A stretch of 64,000 bases of DNA from JAIOQJ01 sp963718635 (GTDB lineage: Bacteria > Planctomycetota > Planctomycetia > Gemmatales > Gemmataceae), in assembly GCA_963718635.1 (NCBI GenBank), contig OY970367.1:4650001-4714000 (forward strand), written 5' to 3'. The notes under the pieces were generated by a model, which worked only from the letters and a program-made list of their open reading frames with translations, was not told the origin of the DNA and did not search any database. The position numbers and the translations under genes were made by a program. Position 1 is the first letter of the stretch, and every line of letters begins with the position of its first letter. Of this stretch, positions 11,201-20,838 are shown piece after piece.

Positions 11201-12693
11201 AACCGTCAGCAGCCTTTGACATCCGAAGACGTATCGCGCGATTATTCGCGCTCGTACGGTTGCAGCGGCACAAGTTGCTCTGCTGCGATGGACTTCTTCC
11301 GTTCGGGCACTATCGGCATGTACGACCGACTCGAAGATTCCGGCATGCGCAACATCTCAGGCATTCGATCGGGATGCGGCCTAAGCCTGATTCCGGCGTT
11401 CGGCATGCTGGTTTACAGTGAAAGCGCGTCCGATTGCCTTTGTGCTTACAGTTTCGCTACTTCGCTAGGGATGATGCCGGCCGAACGGCAGCGCAATGAG
11501 GACTGGGCGTTGTTCGACGATAAGCATCTGTCGCAAGGCTTGATTCGCCGCTCCGCTCTCAACCTCGGAGCGTCCGGGGACCGCCGCGACGCGGACGGTA
11601 CGCTTTGGTTCGGCTTCCCTCGTCCGCCCGTGGCTATCAGTAAGGGACTTGCCATGCAGCTTCCTTATTCTCTGGACGTTGCAGAGGGTTTTGGCGTCTA
11701 CCGCATCAACACCGACCGCCGTCCCATCGCCAATACCGATGCGCCCTGGATTTACGGTTCGGGCATCAAAGGTCTGAAGCAATTGCGGATGGATCTTACT
11801 TACCATCAACCGCAGAAGATGATTTTCTCAGTTCCTGCGGACAAGGCGCCAACGATCGACGGTGTTTTAGACGATCGCTGCTGGGATGGTTTCGGTTCTC
11901 TATCAATGCCGGAGCGAGGCGCCACCGTCCAGTTCCGCACGGATGGCACTAGCCTCTATGTCGCGTACGAACAAGCTGCGCGACGCGATTTGATCGGTCG
12001 AAAAATACCTTGGAAGAACAGACAAACGGGAAAAGACTGCGATTTCGAGAAGGACGACCACTTTCGCCTTTCGCTGCACAACGCCAACGGGTCGAAGATC
12101 GTGACATTTGCCGTCGCTGCTGGTGGAGGAACCTACGATGCGATCCTATCGCTTGACAAGGCAGGCTTGAACAGTAAGGCCTTGCCAACGCCACCGGACG
12201 ATGCGACTTGGAATGGCTCGTGGACGAGCCGGGCGATGCTTACCGATGACTTCTTCCGAGCCGAGATCGCGATTCCATGGAAGACGCTCGAAGATGCGGG
12301 AATTCAGAAGGAAAAGTTGGAAATCGAGTGCTTTAAGAAGGGGCCTTGGGGCGGAGTGCGCGACCGTGCCCTCGCTCGCTTCCGTGACACTTCTGTCGAG
12401 GTGCAGGGGTTTGAACGGCCAGCCGAGCCGCGCAAATTTATTGTCAGGCTTCACTTTGCGGAGCTGGAAGATGTAGCCCCTGGCGAGCGTGTCTTCGACG
12501 TCTTAGTTCAAGGTAAAACAGTAGTTGAAAATTTGGACGTGGTTAAAGAGGCCGGTGGTGTTTTTGCGCCTTGGTGAAAGAATTTGCGGTCGCCGCTGAT
12601 CGTCAGATGGACATTCGCCTGGTGCCGAAGGTCAAGTCGCTGACGGGACGCACTGCTCCAATCCTCAGCGGGGTTGAACTGTTCGCGAAATGA
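8263..12693 (+). CDS. giant secreted PQQ-like beta-propeller protein with CBM9/DOMON-like and malectin-like ends, two frame breaks
   Basis: About 1,476 codons when frame changes near 9010 and 12565 are bridged. AGAGGAA lies 12 bases before the ATG, and a signal peptide follows (VLVCLAMVVSSSGRAAD). Residues 25-450 are quinoprotein-like beta-propeller blades with the recurrent motifs VRALDATTGQAIW, VYALDAKTGKLIW and IVALDPDTGKTLW. A methyltransferase-like segment (about residues 470-600) may follow. Near residues 780-900 is a DOMON-type beta-sandwich, then more propeller blades and a CBM9/DOMON-like domain (APTIDGVLDDRCWDGF). The end is malectin-like (IVRLHFAELEDVAPGERVFD). Sequence after the second break (VKEFAVAADRQMDIRLVPK) completes the malectin fold. 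A carbohydrate-binding surface protein is inferred. Confidence 0.75.
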
Positions 12694-12765
12694 GACATCG
12701 TTGGCTATTGCTGCCGATTCCTAAGAAAGCTTGGGACAAGTCCTTACCTGACCGAGGCAAACTGC

Positions 12766-13740
12766 CTAGGCTGCCTTACGCAGGTCACTATCAGCGATAT
12801 TGCGCGTTTCCCGGATGGCGTAGGGGCGTTTATCCTGGCTTTCAAAATAGGTTCGCGCGAGCACCTCGCCGATCAAGCCGGCCGATAGCAGCTGGATACC
12901 CACAAGGGTCAGCATCACGCTCAGGAGCAACAGCGGGTTGCGCGTTATGCTGTGGTCCCAACCGAACTTCATGGCAATGACCACGCCCAGTGTTGCAAAG
13001 CCGAGGGCGATGACAATCAACCCGACGGCGCCGAGGAAGTGCATAGGCCGGGTGAGATAGCTCGAAAGAAACTTGATGGTGATCAGATCGAGAAAAACGC
13101 GACCGGTACGGCTAAGATTGTACTTCGATACCCCCGCGGTTCGCGGATGATGTTTGACCGGAACTTGGGTCATGCGGGCGCCCTGCTGCTGGGCCAGAAC
13201 CGGAATAAAGCGGTGCATTTCGCCGTAAATTCGCATCGACACAGCAACTTCTCGACGCATGACGCGCATGGTGCAGCCGAAGTCGCGGAATGGTAAGCCG
13301 GTGACTTTGCGAATGAGCCAATTGGCAATCCGGCTCGGCGCTTTGCGAATGAGGAGTGAATCCTGCCTCTTGGCACGTTCGCCGAGAACGACGTCGTAGC
13401 CTTCATCGAGCTTCGCGACCAGCATCGGCAGATCGGCGGGATCGTTTTGCAGATCCCCATCCATGGTTGCGATCACATCGCCACTAGCGGCATCAATGCC
13501 CGCTTGCATCGCCGCAGCTTGGCCGAAGTTCCGCCGCAAGCTGACGACCTTAATGCGAGCATCGGCGTCTGCCATGCGCTGCAGTAGGCTCATTGAGCCA
13601 TCCGTGCTGCCATCGTCCACAATGACCAATTCCCATTCGCCTTCGCCGCGCATCGCTTCGCGAACGGCCTCGTGCAACCGGCTGAGATTGTCGCATTCAT
13701 CTTTGATGGGAACGACGATAGATAATTTTCGCATCGGCAT
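12766..13740 (-). CDS. family 2 glycosyltransferase, DPM/GtrB-like, membrane anchored
   Basis: 325 residues. The GT-A fold opens with LSIVVPIKDECDNLSRLHEA and has ELVIVDDGSTDGS near residue 40 and the nucleotide/metal site ATMDGDLQNDP near residue 95. The C-terminal quarter has two hydrophobic helices (FLGAVGLIVIALGFATLGVV and LLLLSVMLTLVGIQLLSAGL), as in polyisoprenyl-phosphate glycosyltransferases such as GtrB, ArnC and DPM synthase. Its role is probably to load a sugar onto a lipid carrier for the envelope. Its ATG overlaps the stop of the upstream phosphatase gene as TAATG, which implies coupled translation. Confidence 0.85.
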   Translation of the reverse strand: MPMRKLSIVVPIKDECDNLSRLHEAVREAMRGEGEWELVIVDDGSTDGSMSLLQRMADADARIKVVSLRRNFGQAAAMQAGIDAASGDVIATMDGDLQNDPADLPMLVAKLDEGYDVVLGERAKRQDSLLIRKAPSRIANWLIRKVTGLPFRDFGCTMRVMRREVAVSMRIYGEMHRFIPVLAQQQGARMTQVPVKHHPRTAGVSKYNLSRTGRVFLDLITIKFLSSYLTRPMHFLGAVGLIVIALGFATLGVVIAMKFGWDHSITRNPLLLLSVMLTLVGIQLLSAGLIGEVLARTYFESQDKRPYAIRETRNIADSDLRKAA

Positions 13741-14792
13741 TACCTTTGTGGACGATCGTGAACCGAAATTTCGAAATCGATGCGCCGTCGAACCCAACTG
13801 AATGAAACTCATTTGCTTGTCGGCCAAATCGATAACGACCAGGTATTTACCCGCTTGGGAAAAAGCAGGCAACGGCAACGGAATGTCAATTGACTCACCA
13901 GTGCGACTCGAGCGCTCAGACGTCCCTCGCGATGGGTGGCCACCGGTTGACCGCCCTCGGTCATGACTTGATAACGGACATGAATACCCGTACCAGTGCC
14001 CGGCTTGAATTCCCAAGTTGAGTTCGAGAGGTTGCGGTCGCGAAGCATCAACGTCAACGGTTTATCGACTTCAACCGAAGCGGTCGGCGAAATCAGTTCC
14101 AGTTGTGCGGGCGCCGGGTCGGCGCGATAATCATTCAGCACCCACTGCCGAAAATTCGCCGGTTTGTGAACAAGAGAGTTTGCCTGCAGCCACCCTTCAT
14201 ACAAGTCGAAAAAGCGATCCATGCTCACGGTTGTCAGCACGGGAACGTGGGCATAGCGGGCGCCGCACTGCGCGCGAGCGGTTGCGTAATCGGCATCACT
14301 GTAAAGCAACATCCAGATGGCGGAAGCCAGCCCAGTGCGGTCGGCGCCCTGCCGGCAATGAAGCACAATGGGATATTCGGTTCGATCAAAAACTTCGATC
14401 AGCCGGCGGAGTTCGGTCGGCGGCGGCAATCGATTGGCGGAGAGCGTAACGTCTTCCTGTGAAACGTCCAAGTCGTGCGCCAGCCGGCACTCATCGAGAT
14501 ACCAATCGAACTGAGTGCAATAGCCCCGAAGGTTGATGATCGTGCGGATACCGCGTTGCTGGATCAGACCGTTCAGTTGTTTTGCAGAGAGCTGAGCCGA
14601 GCGGTAGACACGCCCAGGCGCCACTTCGTGAACGTTGCTGATAAACAGCACCCGAGCTGCCTCAGCTGCCACGGCTAGGATCAATCCCCAAACGAGGCCT
14701 CGAACTGCCCAACGGAACCACCGAGGCGCTTTTCTCGAAGGCGGCACGACATCAAGCTTCGGCAAAGCAGGCATCAACGAGACTATCTGCAT
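13740..14792 (-). CDS. membrane-anchored tyrosine/dual-specificity phosphatase, two frame breaks near the 3' end
   Basis: The N-terminal 45 residues include one transmembrane helix (GLVWGLILAVAAEAARVLF). The phosphatase domain follows, with the P-loop HCRQGADRTG (CX5R) near residue 145 and an upstream general-acid region. After residue 220 there is a beta-sandwich-like tail. The track ends early at 13809, but shifting frame near 13900 gives GESIDIPLPLPAFSQAGKYL. A second shift near 13775 reaches FEISVHDRPQR and a TAA at 13740-13742. Without the second shift the protein would appear fused to the glycosyltransferase; I judge that an artefact. A regulatory role in exopolysaccharide synthesis is inferred from the pairing. 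Confidence 0.75.
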
Positions 14793-15006
14793 GTAAGACC
14801 GCCGCCTTGATCGGACCGATGTTAAAGCATAACGGGCCGCATCTTGCCAAAAGAGTCCATTTTTGGCTAGCTCGATTTGCTGCCGGAGCGATTGCAGATG
14901 AGGGATCGACCGTTCCGGTCCCTTGCCGTCTCACCGCCGTCCCCTTAAATTGACAGTCTATAGTTGAAACGACGACCTCGACCCGATCACCGGGAGGAAA
15001 CTTCGG

Positions 15007-15447
15007 ATGGCACGCAAACGCACGCTGAACCGCGCTGATTTTCGAGATGGAGACGGTGAAGAGGCTGAGGCCAAACCGGCCGAGGAAGAAGAGGCCGACG
15101 AGGATGAAGAGGCTGATGAAGATGAAGAAGCGGAGGGAGATGCCGAGGTCGATCCCGACGCGGAAGAAGAACCTGCCGACGAGGAAGAGGCGCCCGTTAA
15201 GCCGGTAAAGAAGGCGAAGAAAAAGGCGACGACCGCGCCGAAGCGAACTCGTGCGGCCAAGGTCGTCCGAATGAAGGCGGTTTGGATTGTTTACGACAAT
15301 TCGAGCAAACTCTTGGAGACCTTCCCGTTCGACCAGCGCAGCGAAGCCGACTCGTACCTGGAAGGGAAAAATACGCCTGATCGCAAAGGCGCTTGCTACC
15401 TACAGCTGGTGAAAGTGCCTTTCGAAGAGAAAGAAAAAGAGAAGTAG
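15007..15447 (+). CDS. small protein with acidic low-complexity region, basic hinge and folded C-terminus
   Basis: 146 residues. The first 15 residues are basic. Residues 18-65 are nearly all Glu, Asp and Ala; residues 68-92 are Lys/Arg rich (KPVKKAKKKATTAPKRTRAA); and residues 95-146 look folded (KAVWIVYDNSSKLLETFPFD). GGAGG lies 8 bases before the ATG. Similar acid-base arrangements occur in nucleic-acid-associated planctomycete proteins, but I do not recognise a domain. A long hairpin follows the stop. Confidence 0.65.
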   Translation: MARKRTLNRADFRDGDGEEAEAKPAEEEEADEDEEADEDEEAEGDAEVDPDAEEEPADEEEAPVKPVKKAKKKATTAPKRTRAAKVVRMKAVWIVYDNSSKLLETFPFDQRSEADSYLEGKNTPDRKGACYLQLVKVPFEEKEKEK

Positions 15448-15473
15448 GTTTTTCGATAGCGTTCTTGCAGAAC

Positions 15474-15528
15474 AAGAGCCGTTTACGACGTAAGCGTGTT
15501 TGAAACGCTTGCGTCGTAAACGGCTCTT
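15474..15528. terminator. long bidirectional terminator hairpin
   Basis: AAGAGCCGTTTACGACGTAA and its near-perfect complement, ending CGTAAACGGCTCTT, make a stem of about 26 bp with few mismatches and almost no loop. It lies exactly between two convergent genes (stops at 15447 and 15542), fitting a shared terminator. Confidence 0.75.
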
Positions 15529-15541
15529 TGCAGTTCGTTCG

Positions 15542-16416
15542 TTAGTCCTTCGAATAGACGCGAGCGCGGAGCATATGCTCGATCGCCTTGATCTTGAAAG
15601 CGATAAAGGCCACATTGGGCAGAATGATTTCATGACGATCAGCGCCCGCTGTCTTCACGGTCAAATCGCCGGTGCCGAAGCCCAGAACAATATGCCGAAA
15701 CCAGTCGTCACGGCGTTTCTCGAGCGATAGGTTTGTTGTGTCGTATACTTTCTCCCGGCCGCCGATCTCTTCGCAAACCCGCACTTGGCCTGGCCCGAAC
15801 GTCATATACGTTCGGCGGTCGAAGAAGTAGACAGCGACCACCCAAGCGATGAAAAGGGCAACGCTCAGCGCCAGGTAGCCGGCCATGTTGATGAAGACGT
15901 GCAAGTCGCCCAGCGCTTTCAGCAGAACGTCCCAGCTGTTCATAAGCGAAAGCACCAGCGCAATTACCACAATCAAAATGATCGTCACCAGCGACCATAG
16001 GCCGCGCAGGGGAACGTTGGTAATCAAAATAACGAGAAAGAGAATCACCAGATAGAGCGGGCCCATCCACGTTCGCGGGCTGACGCGAATCTTCGGAACA
16101 TACGCGTTTTTGTCGTCTTTCGTCTGGTCGGCGTCGTCGAAGAGGCGCTTGTTATCGCCCTCCACGTTGATGTGCACTTCCTTGCCGTTCTCGGTTTTGA
16201 CGATGCGCGACTCATGCCCGATGATGGCCAAGCGATCGTTGTCGAGATACGTCCAAAGGGCAAAGACAAAGCCGAAGAACCAGACGGGCCACCAATAAAA
16301 CAGGTGCGAATGGGAGATGACCTTCACTTCCTGTGGAACGTCCTTCGGACGAATGGCGCGGGCCCGGAAGGAGGAATCGGGGCGGGCGTGATTGGGGGAG
16401 TGGGGCCATCGGACAT
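15542..16416 (-). CDS. membrane protein of unknown function, frame break near the N-terminus
   Basis: About 290 residues. I place the start at 16416 (MSDGPTPPITPAPIPPSGPA), a Pro-rich leader that rejoins the main frame near 16355 at RPKDVPQEVKVISHSHLFYW. The longer open frame upstream has poor composition. Hydrophobic segments are at about residues 45-65, 125-145, 150-168 and 200-222. The soluble C-terminus (FGPGQVRVCEEIGGREKVYD to AIEHMLRARVYSKD) resembles a PH-like or bPH membrane-associated domain, which is my inference. It converges on the acid-base protein gene across the shared hairpin. Confidence 0.6.
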
Positions 16417-16619
16417 GCGTGTTTCGCTCCCAAACGTTGATAGAAAATTCGAGCCGGCCGCAATGGCGGCGGGCGCTTGCAGAGTTATTCGTCGGCAACG
16501 CGACAATCTTTGCGAGTTCGCGGAAAAGCCTATGGTTTGATGGGCGAGTCGTCAAGCGAATGCAGTGATCGGGCTTTGCTAAACGAGTGCTGTAAACGGC
16601 TGTGACAGATCGGCCGCTC

Positions 16620-16765
16620 GCCTCTTCCCACCCTCCTCCCGGCTTTGCTTTGCGGGGGAGGGAAGGGTGGGGGGAACGGCTGCGAGTGTCGGGGCGTTGT
16701 TGACTGGCAAGCTGGCTTTACCCCCAACCTGCCCTCCCCCTGCAAAGCCAGGGAGAGGGAAAGAC
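16620..16765. repeat. pair of CCCTCCC...GCAAAGCC palindromic repeats
   Basis: Two elements built of CCCACCCTCCTCCCGGCTTT / GGGGGAGGGAAGGGTGGG and CCTGCCCTCCCCCTGCAAAG. The same motif recurs at 30489-30632 and, weaker, at 44812-44840, so it is a dispersed intergenic family. The rest of 16556-16780 shows no gene. Confidence 0.6.
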
Positions 16766-16781
16766 AGGAGTCCGCACTCTC

Positions 16782-17285
16782 CTACTGCACCGGCGCGGGC
16801 TTCGGTTCTTCCCGAAACGGCGCCAGCTTCGTTTTCTGGCCGAATGCTTGATGGCACTTATTGCACGCGTTAGCCACTTCGATCAACCGCGATCGGCTGT
16901 TGTTCAGATCGCCTTCTGAAGCGGCACGCGCCAGGCGCGTTGCGGCATCGCGTAGTTCCACCGATGTCTTGTTCCAGATGTCCTGCCCGCCGGTTTTGGG
17001 CGGCCGAAGCAACAGCAGATTGCCGGTTTCGGCAATGAGCAGCGCCTGGCCGCGCGCGAACGTCCAGGCTTCGGCGTCCTCCGGCTTGCCTCTGAGCGCT
17101 TTTTCCAGGCTCTTAAAGTTCGTGTTGGCGATGCCTTCCATCAAGAGCTGAGTTTCCGCAACCGGCGCTGGCCGAGCTAGGATGCGCGGAGAAAGCGGGA
17201 TGTCTTGTTGGGAATGCCCTATCGTGGGAAGAAGCAGGCCAAGAACGGCCAAGGCGACAAAAGACCGAGTACGAAGCGTAACCAT
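16782..17285 (-). CDS. secreted cytochrome c'-like protein with one C-terminal heme site
   Basis: 167 residues with a signal peptide ending GHSQ. The body is helical, and a single CNKCH lies near residue 145, which is the late-CXXCH layout of four-helix cytochromes of the c'/c556 type. It starts 12 bp after the stop of the Rieske gene on the same strand, so a small periplasmic electron-transfer operon is likely. The reading frame is intact. Confidence 0.75.
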   Translation of the reverse strand: MVTLRTRSFVALAVLGLLLPTIGHSQQDIPLSPRILARPAPVAETQLLMEGIANTNFKSLEKALRGKPEDAEAWTFARGQALLIAETGNLLLLRPPKTGGQDIWNKTSVELRDAATRLARAASEGDLNNSRSRLIEVANACNKCHQAFGQKTKLAPFREEPKPAPVQ

Positions 17286-17297
17286 GAAGAAACCTCG

Positions 17298-17618
17298 TCA
17301 GGCCGATGTTTCAGGTATTTCAACCTGGATCTTGCCATCAACAATATGCACCGGATAGCTACCAATCTTAACGCGGGGATTGTCCGCCCATGCGCCGTCC
17401 GCGAGGCGAAATCGCCAATAATGCCACGGACAGGTAACGATGCCATCTTCCACGTAGCCGCCACTCAGTTCAGCGCCCATATGTGGGCACATGTTGTCGA
17501 TGGCAAAAAAACCGGCTTCCGTGCGGAAAACGGCAATAACCCGGCGGTCTATGCAGATCGTGCTGCTCTCGCCGTCTTTGAGTTCATCCACTCGGCAGAC
17601 GGTATGCAAGTTACTCAT
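17298..17618 (-). CDS. Rieske-type [2Fe-2S] ferredoxin
   Basis: 106 residues from the ATG at 17618 (MSNLHTVCRVDELKDGES). The open frame extends further upstream without sensible composition. The cluster ligands are in CPHMGAELSGGY and CPWHYWRF, that is CXH and CXXH about 18 residues apart. The size matches stand-alone ferredoxins of the NirD/BphA3 kind. There is no signal peptide, so the protein is probably cytoplasmic and its partner may not be the exported cytochrome next to it. Confidence 0.85.
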   Translation of the reverse strand: MSNLHTVCRVDELKDGESSTICIDRRVIAVFRTEAGFFAIDNMCPHMGAELSGGYVEDGIVTCPWHYWRFRLADGAWADNPRVKIGSYPVHIVDGKIQVEIPETSA

Positions 17619-17716
17619 CAATCTTCCGAAGGCTTGATGGCTTATGTTTCCGAACGTCCACTCTTTGCTTATTCTAGCAGAAAAGTTCATGCGTACTTCT
17701 TGAGAAACTTGTCCGA

Positions 17717-18262
17717 ATGCTCGAAATTGAATCAAAATATCCCGTCCCAGACCTCCAGGCGCTTGAAGTGCAACTGCAGCAACTCGGCGCTTTCTTTGTC
17801 GAAGAGCGTTCAGATGCCGACCATTACCTCAATGCTCCCGATCGCGATTTTGCTGTCACTGATGAAGCCTTTCGACTTCGCCGCATTGGCCAAGAGAATT
17901 TTCTGACGTGGAAAGGTCCGAAACTCGATCGGGAAACAAAAACACGTCGAGAGATCGAGGTCGCGGTGGCATCGGGGGAACCATCCGCCGAACAACTACT
18001 GCTCTTATTCCAAGCGCTCGGCTATCGGCACGTGGCCGTCGTCAAAAAACGCCGGCGGATTTTAGAGCTGAAAGGCCAAGATTTTCAGATTCATTTCTGT
18101 CTCGATAATGTCGCACAGGTCGGAACATTTGCTGAAATCGAAATCATGGCCGAAGAGGCTGATTTCGCCGCAGCGAAAGCCGTATTGCAGGCTATGGCGC
18201 AAGAACTCGGCCTGCCCGAAAGCGAGCGCCGCTCGTATCTGCAAATGTTGTTGCGTGCCTAG
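17717..18262 (+). CDS. CYTH-domain protein, class IV adenylate cyclase/triphosphatase type
   Basis: 181 residues opening with MLEIESKYPV, the EXEXK signature that binds divalent metal and triphosphate. Further strands carry FRLRRIG, LTWKGPKLDRETKTRREIEV and a late AEIEIMAE, matching the CYTH tunnel fold. Bacterial members (CyaB) are annotated as adenylate cyclase or as inorganic triphosphatase; sequence alone does not decide. It is divergent from the Rieske gene with 98 bp between starts and precedes panC by 94 bp. Confidence 0.85.
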   Translation: MLEIESKYPVPDLQALEVQLQQLGAFFVEERSDADHYLNAPDRDFAVTDEAFRLRRIGQENFLTWKGPKLDRETKTRREIEVAVASGEPSAEQLLLLFQALGYRHVAVVKKRRRILELKGQDFQIHFCLDNVAQVGTFAEIEIMAEEADFAAAKAVLQAMAQELGLPESERRSYLQMLLRA

Positions 18263-18356
18263 CGAGACTGCGGATCTCATAGATGAGGCGAGCGTCGAGC
18301 CGTAAGGCCGACGTGTTGATGCCAAGCTTTGTAGCAGCGAGACGAAAGGAACTCCT

Positions 18357-19209
18357 ATGCTCCCACCGGTTATGAGCGGCATCGCCGAAATTCGTGCGGC
18401 TGTTGCCGAAGCTCGCCAAGCCGGAAAGAAAATCGGCTTCGTTCCCACGATGGGCGGACTCCATGCAGGCCATGCGAGTTTGTTGCGCTCAGCTCGCTTG
18501 CAGAGCGATTTCACGATTGTTTCAATCTTCGTCAACCCCGCGCAGTTCGGGCCGAACGAAGACTTTCATAAGTACCCGCGCACGTTGGAGTCCGACCGCG
18601 AATTATGCGGGGCCGTCGGCGCCGATCTCGATTTTTGCACCAACTGTTCAGACGATATATCCCGAAGGCTATGGCACTTTTGTCGAAGTGGAAAAACTCG
18701 GGCAGCATTTGTGCGGCGCTTTTCGCCCCGGGCATTTCCGCGGCGTCGCCACGATCGTACTTAAGTTGTTCAATATAGTCTTGCCCGATTTCGCTTTCTT
18801 TGGCCAAAAGGATGCTCAGCAAGTGCGCATCATTCAGCAGATGGCATGCGATCTGGACCTTCAACTCGAAGTGGTCACTTTGCCGACCGTTCGTGAGACG
18901 GATGGGCTGGCAATGAGTTCGCGAAATCGCTATCTCGACCCTTTGCAACGGCAGCAGGCAACGGTGCTCTACCGTTCCCTCCGCAAGGTGCATGAGATGG
19001 TTGCAAACGGGGAACGGAACGTCGCCAAAATTGAAAGCATGCTGAAGACCGAAATCGAAACCGTGCCTGGGGCTAAACTGGACTATGCGCAGGTTGTTGA
19101 TGTGCGTACTCTCCAGCCGATAGAACTCCTGTCGAGCCCCGCAATTGCCGCATTGGCCGTCTTTTTTGGCGCCACGCGTCTGATCGACAACGCAACGCTG
19201 ACGCCTTGA
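18357..19209 (+). CDS. panC: pantoate-beta-alanine ligase, one frame break
   Basis: This enzyme makes pantothenate from pantoate, beta-alanine and ATP. The start at 18357 has AAAGGA upstream. The HIGH-type loop is VPTMGGLHAGHASLL, and FVNPAQFGPNEDFHKYPRT follows. The frame changes near 18640 where GATTTTTGCACC should read GATTTTGCACC, one T too many in a homopolymer. After the break come PTVQTIYPEGYGTFVEVE, KDAQQVRIIQQM and the KMSKS-equivalent AMSSRNRYL. Since panC is usually needed for coenzyme A, this is better read as a sequence error than as a pseudogene. mgtE follows after 13 bp. Confidence 0.88.
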
Positions 19210-19222
19210 GGATAAAGAGATC

Positions 19223-20838
19223 ATGGCCAATCCGCTGTTCGGTCCCGAAGTTCGCCTGATGTTGGAAGAAGATCATTCCGAGGGGCTGAAAGCGTTCTGC
19301 GAATCGGTGCATCCCTCGACGGTGGCCGAAACGCTCGATGAAGAGCATTTTACCGTCGAGCAAGTCTGGAAGGTTCTGAGCCAAACCGGTATCCGTGAAC
19401 AAGCAGCCATCTTCGAATATTTCGAGGCAGCCTGGCAACTGAAGTTGGTTGAAGGAACGGGCCGGCCGCATATGGCCAAGCTCATCGAGCAGATGTCCCA
19501 CGACGACCGCGTCGACTTGCTCCGCCGACTGTCGCCGCGAGTAGCTGAGGGTTTACTACGCTTAGTCGACGAGGCCGACCGCCGCGATATCGCCACGCTC
19601 TTCCGCTATCGGGCCGACACCGTCGGCTCGATCATGACCACCGACTATGCCTGGCTCCCCGACAAGCTGACGGCAGGCCAGGCGATCGATCGATTGCGAC
19701 AACAAGCGCCCGACCGCGAAACCATTTATTACATCTACATTCTGGATGAGGCTTCGCGCCAGCTGAAGGGCGTCGTTTCCCTACGCGATTTGATTCTCGG
19801 CGATCGCCTGGCGCTGGTCAGCGATTTGATGGAAGAAGACATCACGGCCCTAAAGGTGACCGACGACCAGGAAACCGCCGCCACGAAGCTGGCCAAATTC
19901 GACTTCCTCGCCATGCCGGTCGTTGACGATGAAGGCCGATTGGTCGGCATCGTTACGCACGACGACGTCATCGACGTCATCACGCGCGAGGCCACCGAGG
20001 ATTTGCAACGGCAGGCCGGCGTAGGCCCCATTGATGAAAACTACCTGGAAGCGGGCTTCTTCAACATCTGGCGGAAACGATCTCTCTGGCTCGCCTGTTT
20101 ATTCGGCGCGGAACTCCTTACATTCAGCGCGATGGCCTGGTTCCAAGATGAAATTGCGGCGATCCTCGTGCTTAGCCTCTTTATCCCGCTTTGCATCTCC
20201 ACGGGCGGCAATTCGGGCTCCCAAGCTGCATCGCTCATCACACGCTCGCTGGCGCTGGGTCATATTAAACCGCGTGATTGGGTCCGAGTCTTGCGCCACG
20301 AACTGCTTATGGGGCTCGCCCTGGGGCTCACGCTCGGCATCATCGGCCTCTTTCGAGGCCTGTTGACCAGCGAAGACCTGCGCAGTGAAATTAAAGAACA
20401 TCCCGAATCGTTTGATATTTTGCTTCCTACCGATCAAGAATTGATGAAAAACGGCGACGGCGTTTACTTCATCCCGGCCGGAACCGTGCAAACGAGCCAA
20501 GCGCCGATCCGCCGCAACACGCAGATTACGCTGCCCGCTGGCGCTGAGGTCGTTGAGGTCGCGCACAAGAGGGGTTGCGCAGTTTTCGTTTCCCTTCGCG
20601 TTCTACGACACGTGCCGAAACCGTCAGTCGCTGGAAACTTGCAGTTGTCATCGCTCAGGCGGTCGCGGCCATCTGTCTCTGGGGAACGCTGGTCGGCGCG
20701 ATGTTTCCCCTGTTGTTGCGGCGCATCGGCATCGACCCGGCTATTGCCTCCAGCCCGTTCGTGGCGACGTTCGTCGATGTCACCGGGATTATTATCTACT
20801 TCAACATTGCGTATGTGCATTTGTTGAAGGGCGGGTAG
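19223..20838 (+). CDS. mgtE: MgtE-type magnesium transporter with an inserted loop, one frame break
   Basis: An inner-membrane Mg2+ channel. The N-terminal superhelical domain runs over residues 10-130 and two CBS domains over about 135-260 (the second with MPVVDDEGRLVGIVTHDDV). The five-helix pore domain then starts at KRSLWLACLFGAELLTFSAM and contains CISTGGNSGSQAASLITRSL. Residues about 380-470 form an unusual polar insertion (SEIKEHPESFDILLPTDQEL onward) before the last helices. The frame breaks near 20560 and resumes at GLRSFRFPSRSTTRAETVSR, ending PFVATFVDVTGIIIYF. The stop at 20836 abuts toxin-module debris in the same frame. Confidence 0.85.

Noticed and set aside
12766..14016. Apparent fusion of a phosphatase tail to the glycosyltransferase
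   Set aside because: The extra N-terminal 92 residues are the phosphatase C-terminus read in a shifted frame; a TAATG overlap in the repaired frames gives a normal start.
18620..18660. Programmed frameshifting in panC
   Set aside because: The site is a plain T run without a slippery heptamer or downstream stem, and similar breaks occur in many unrelated genes; sequence error is simpler.
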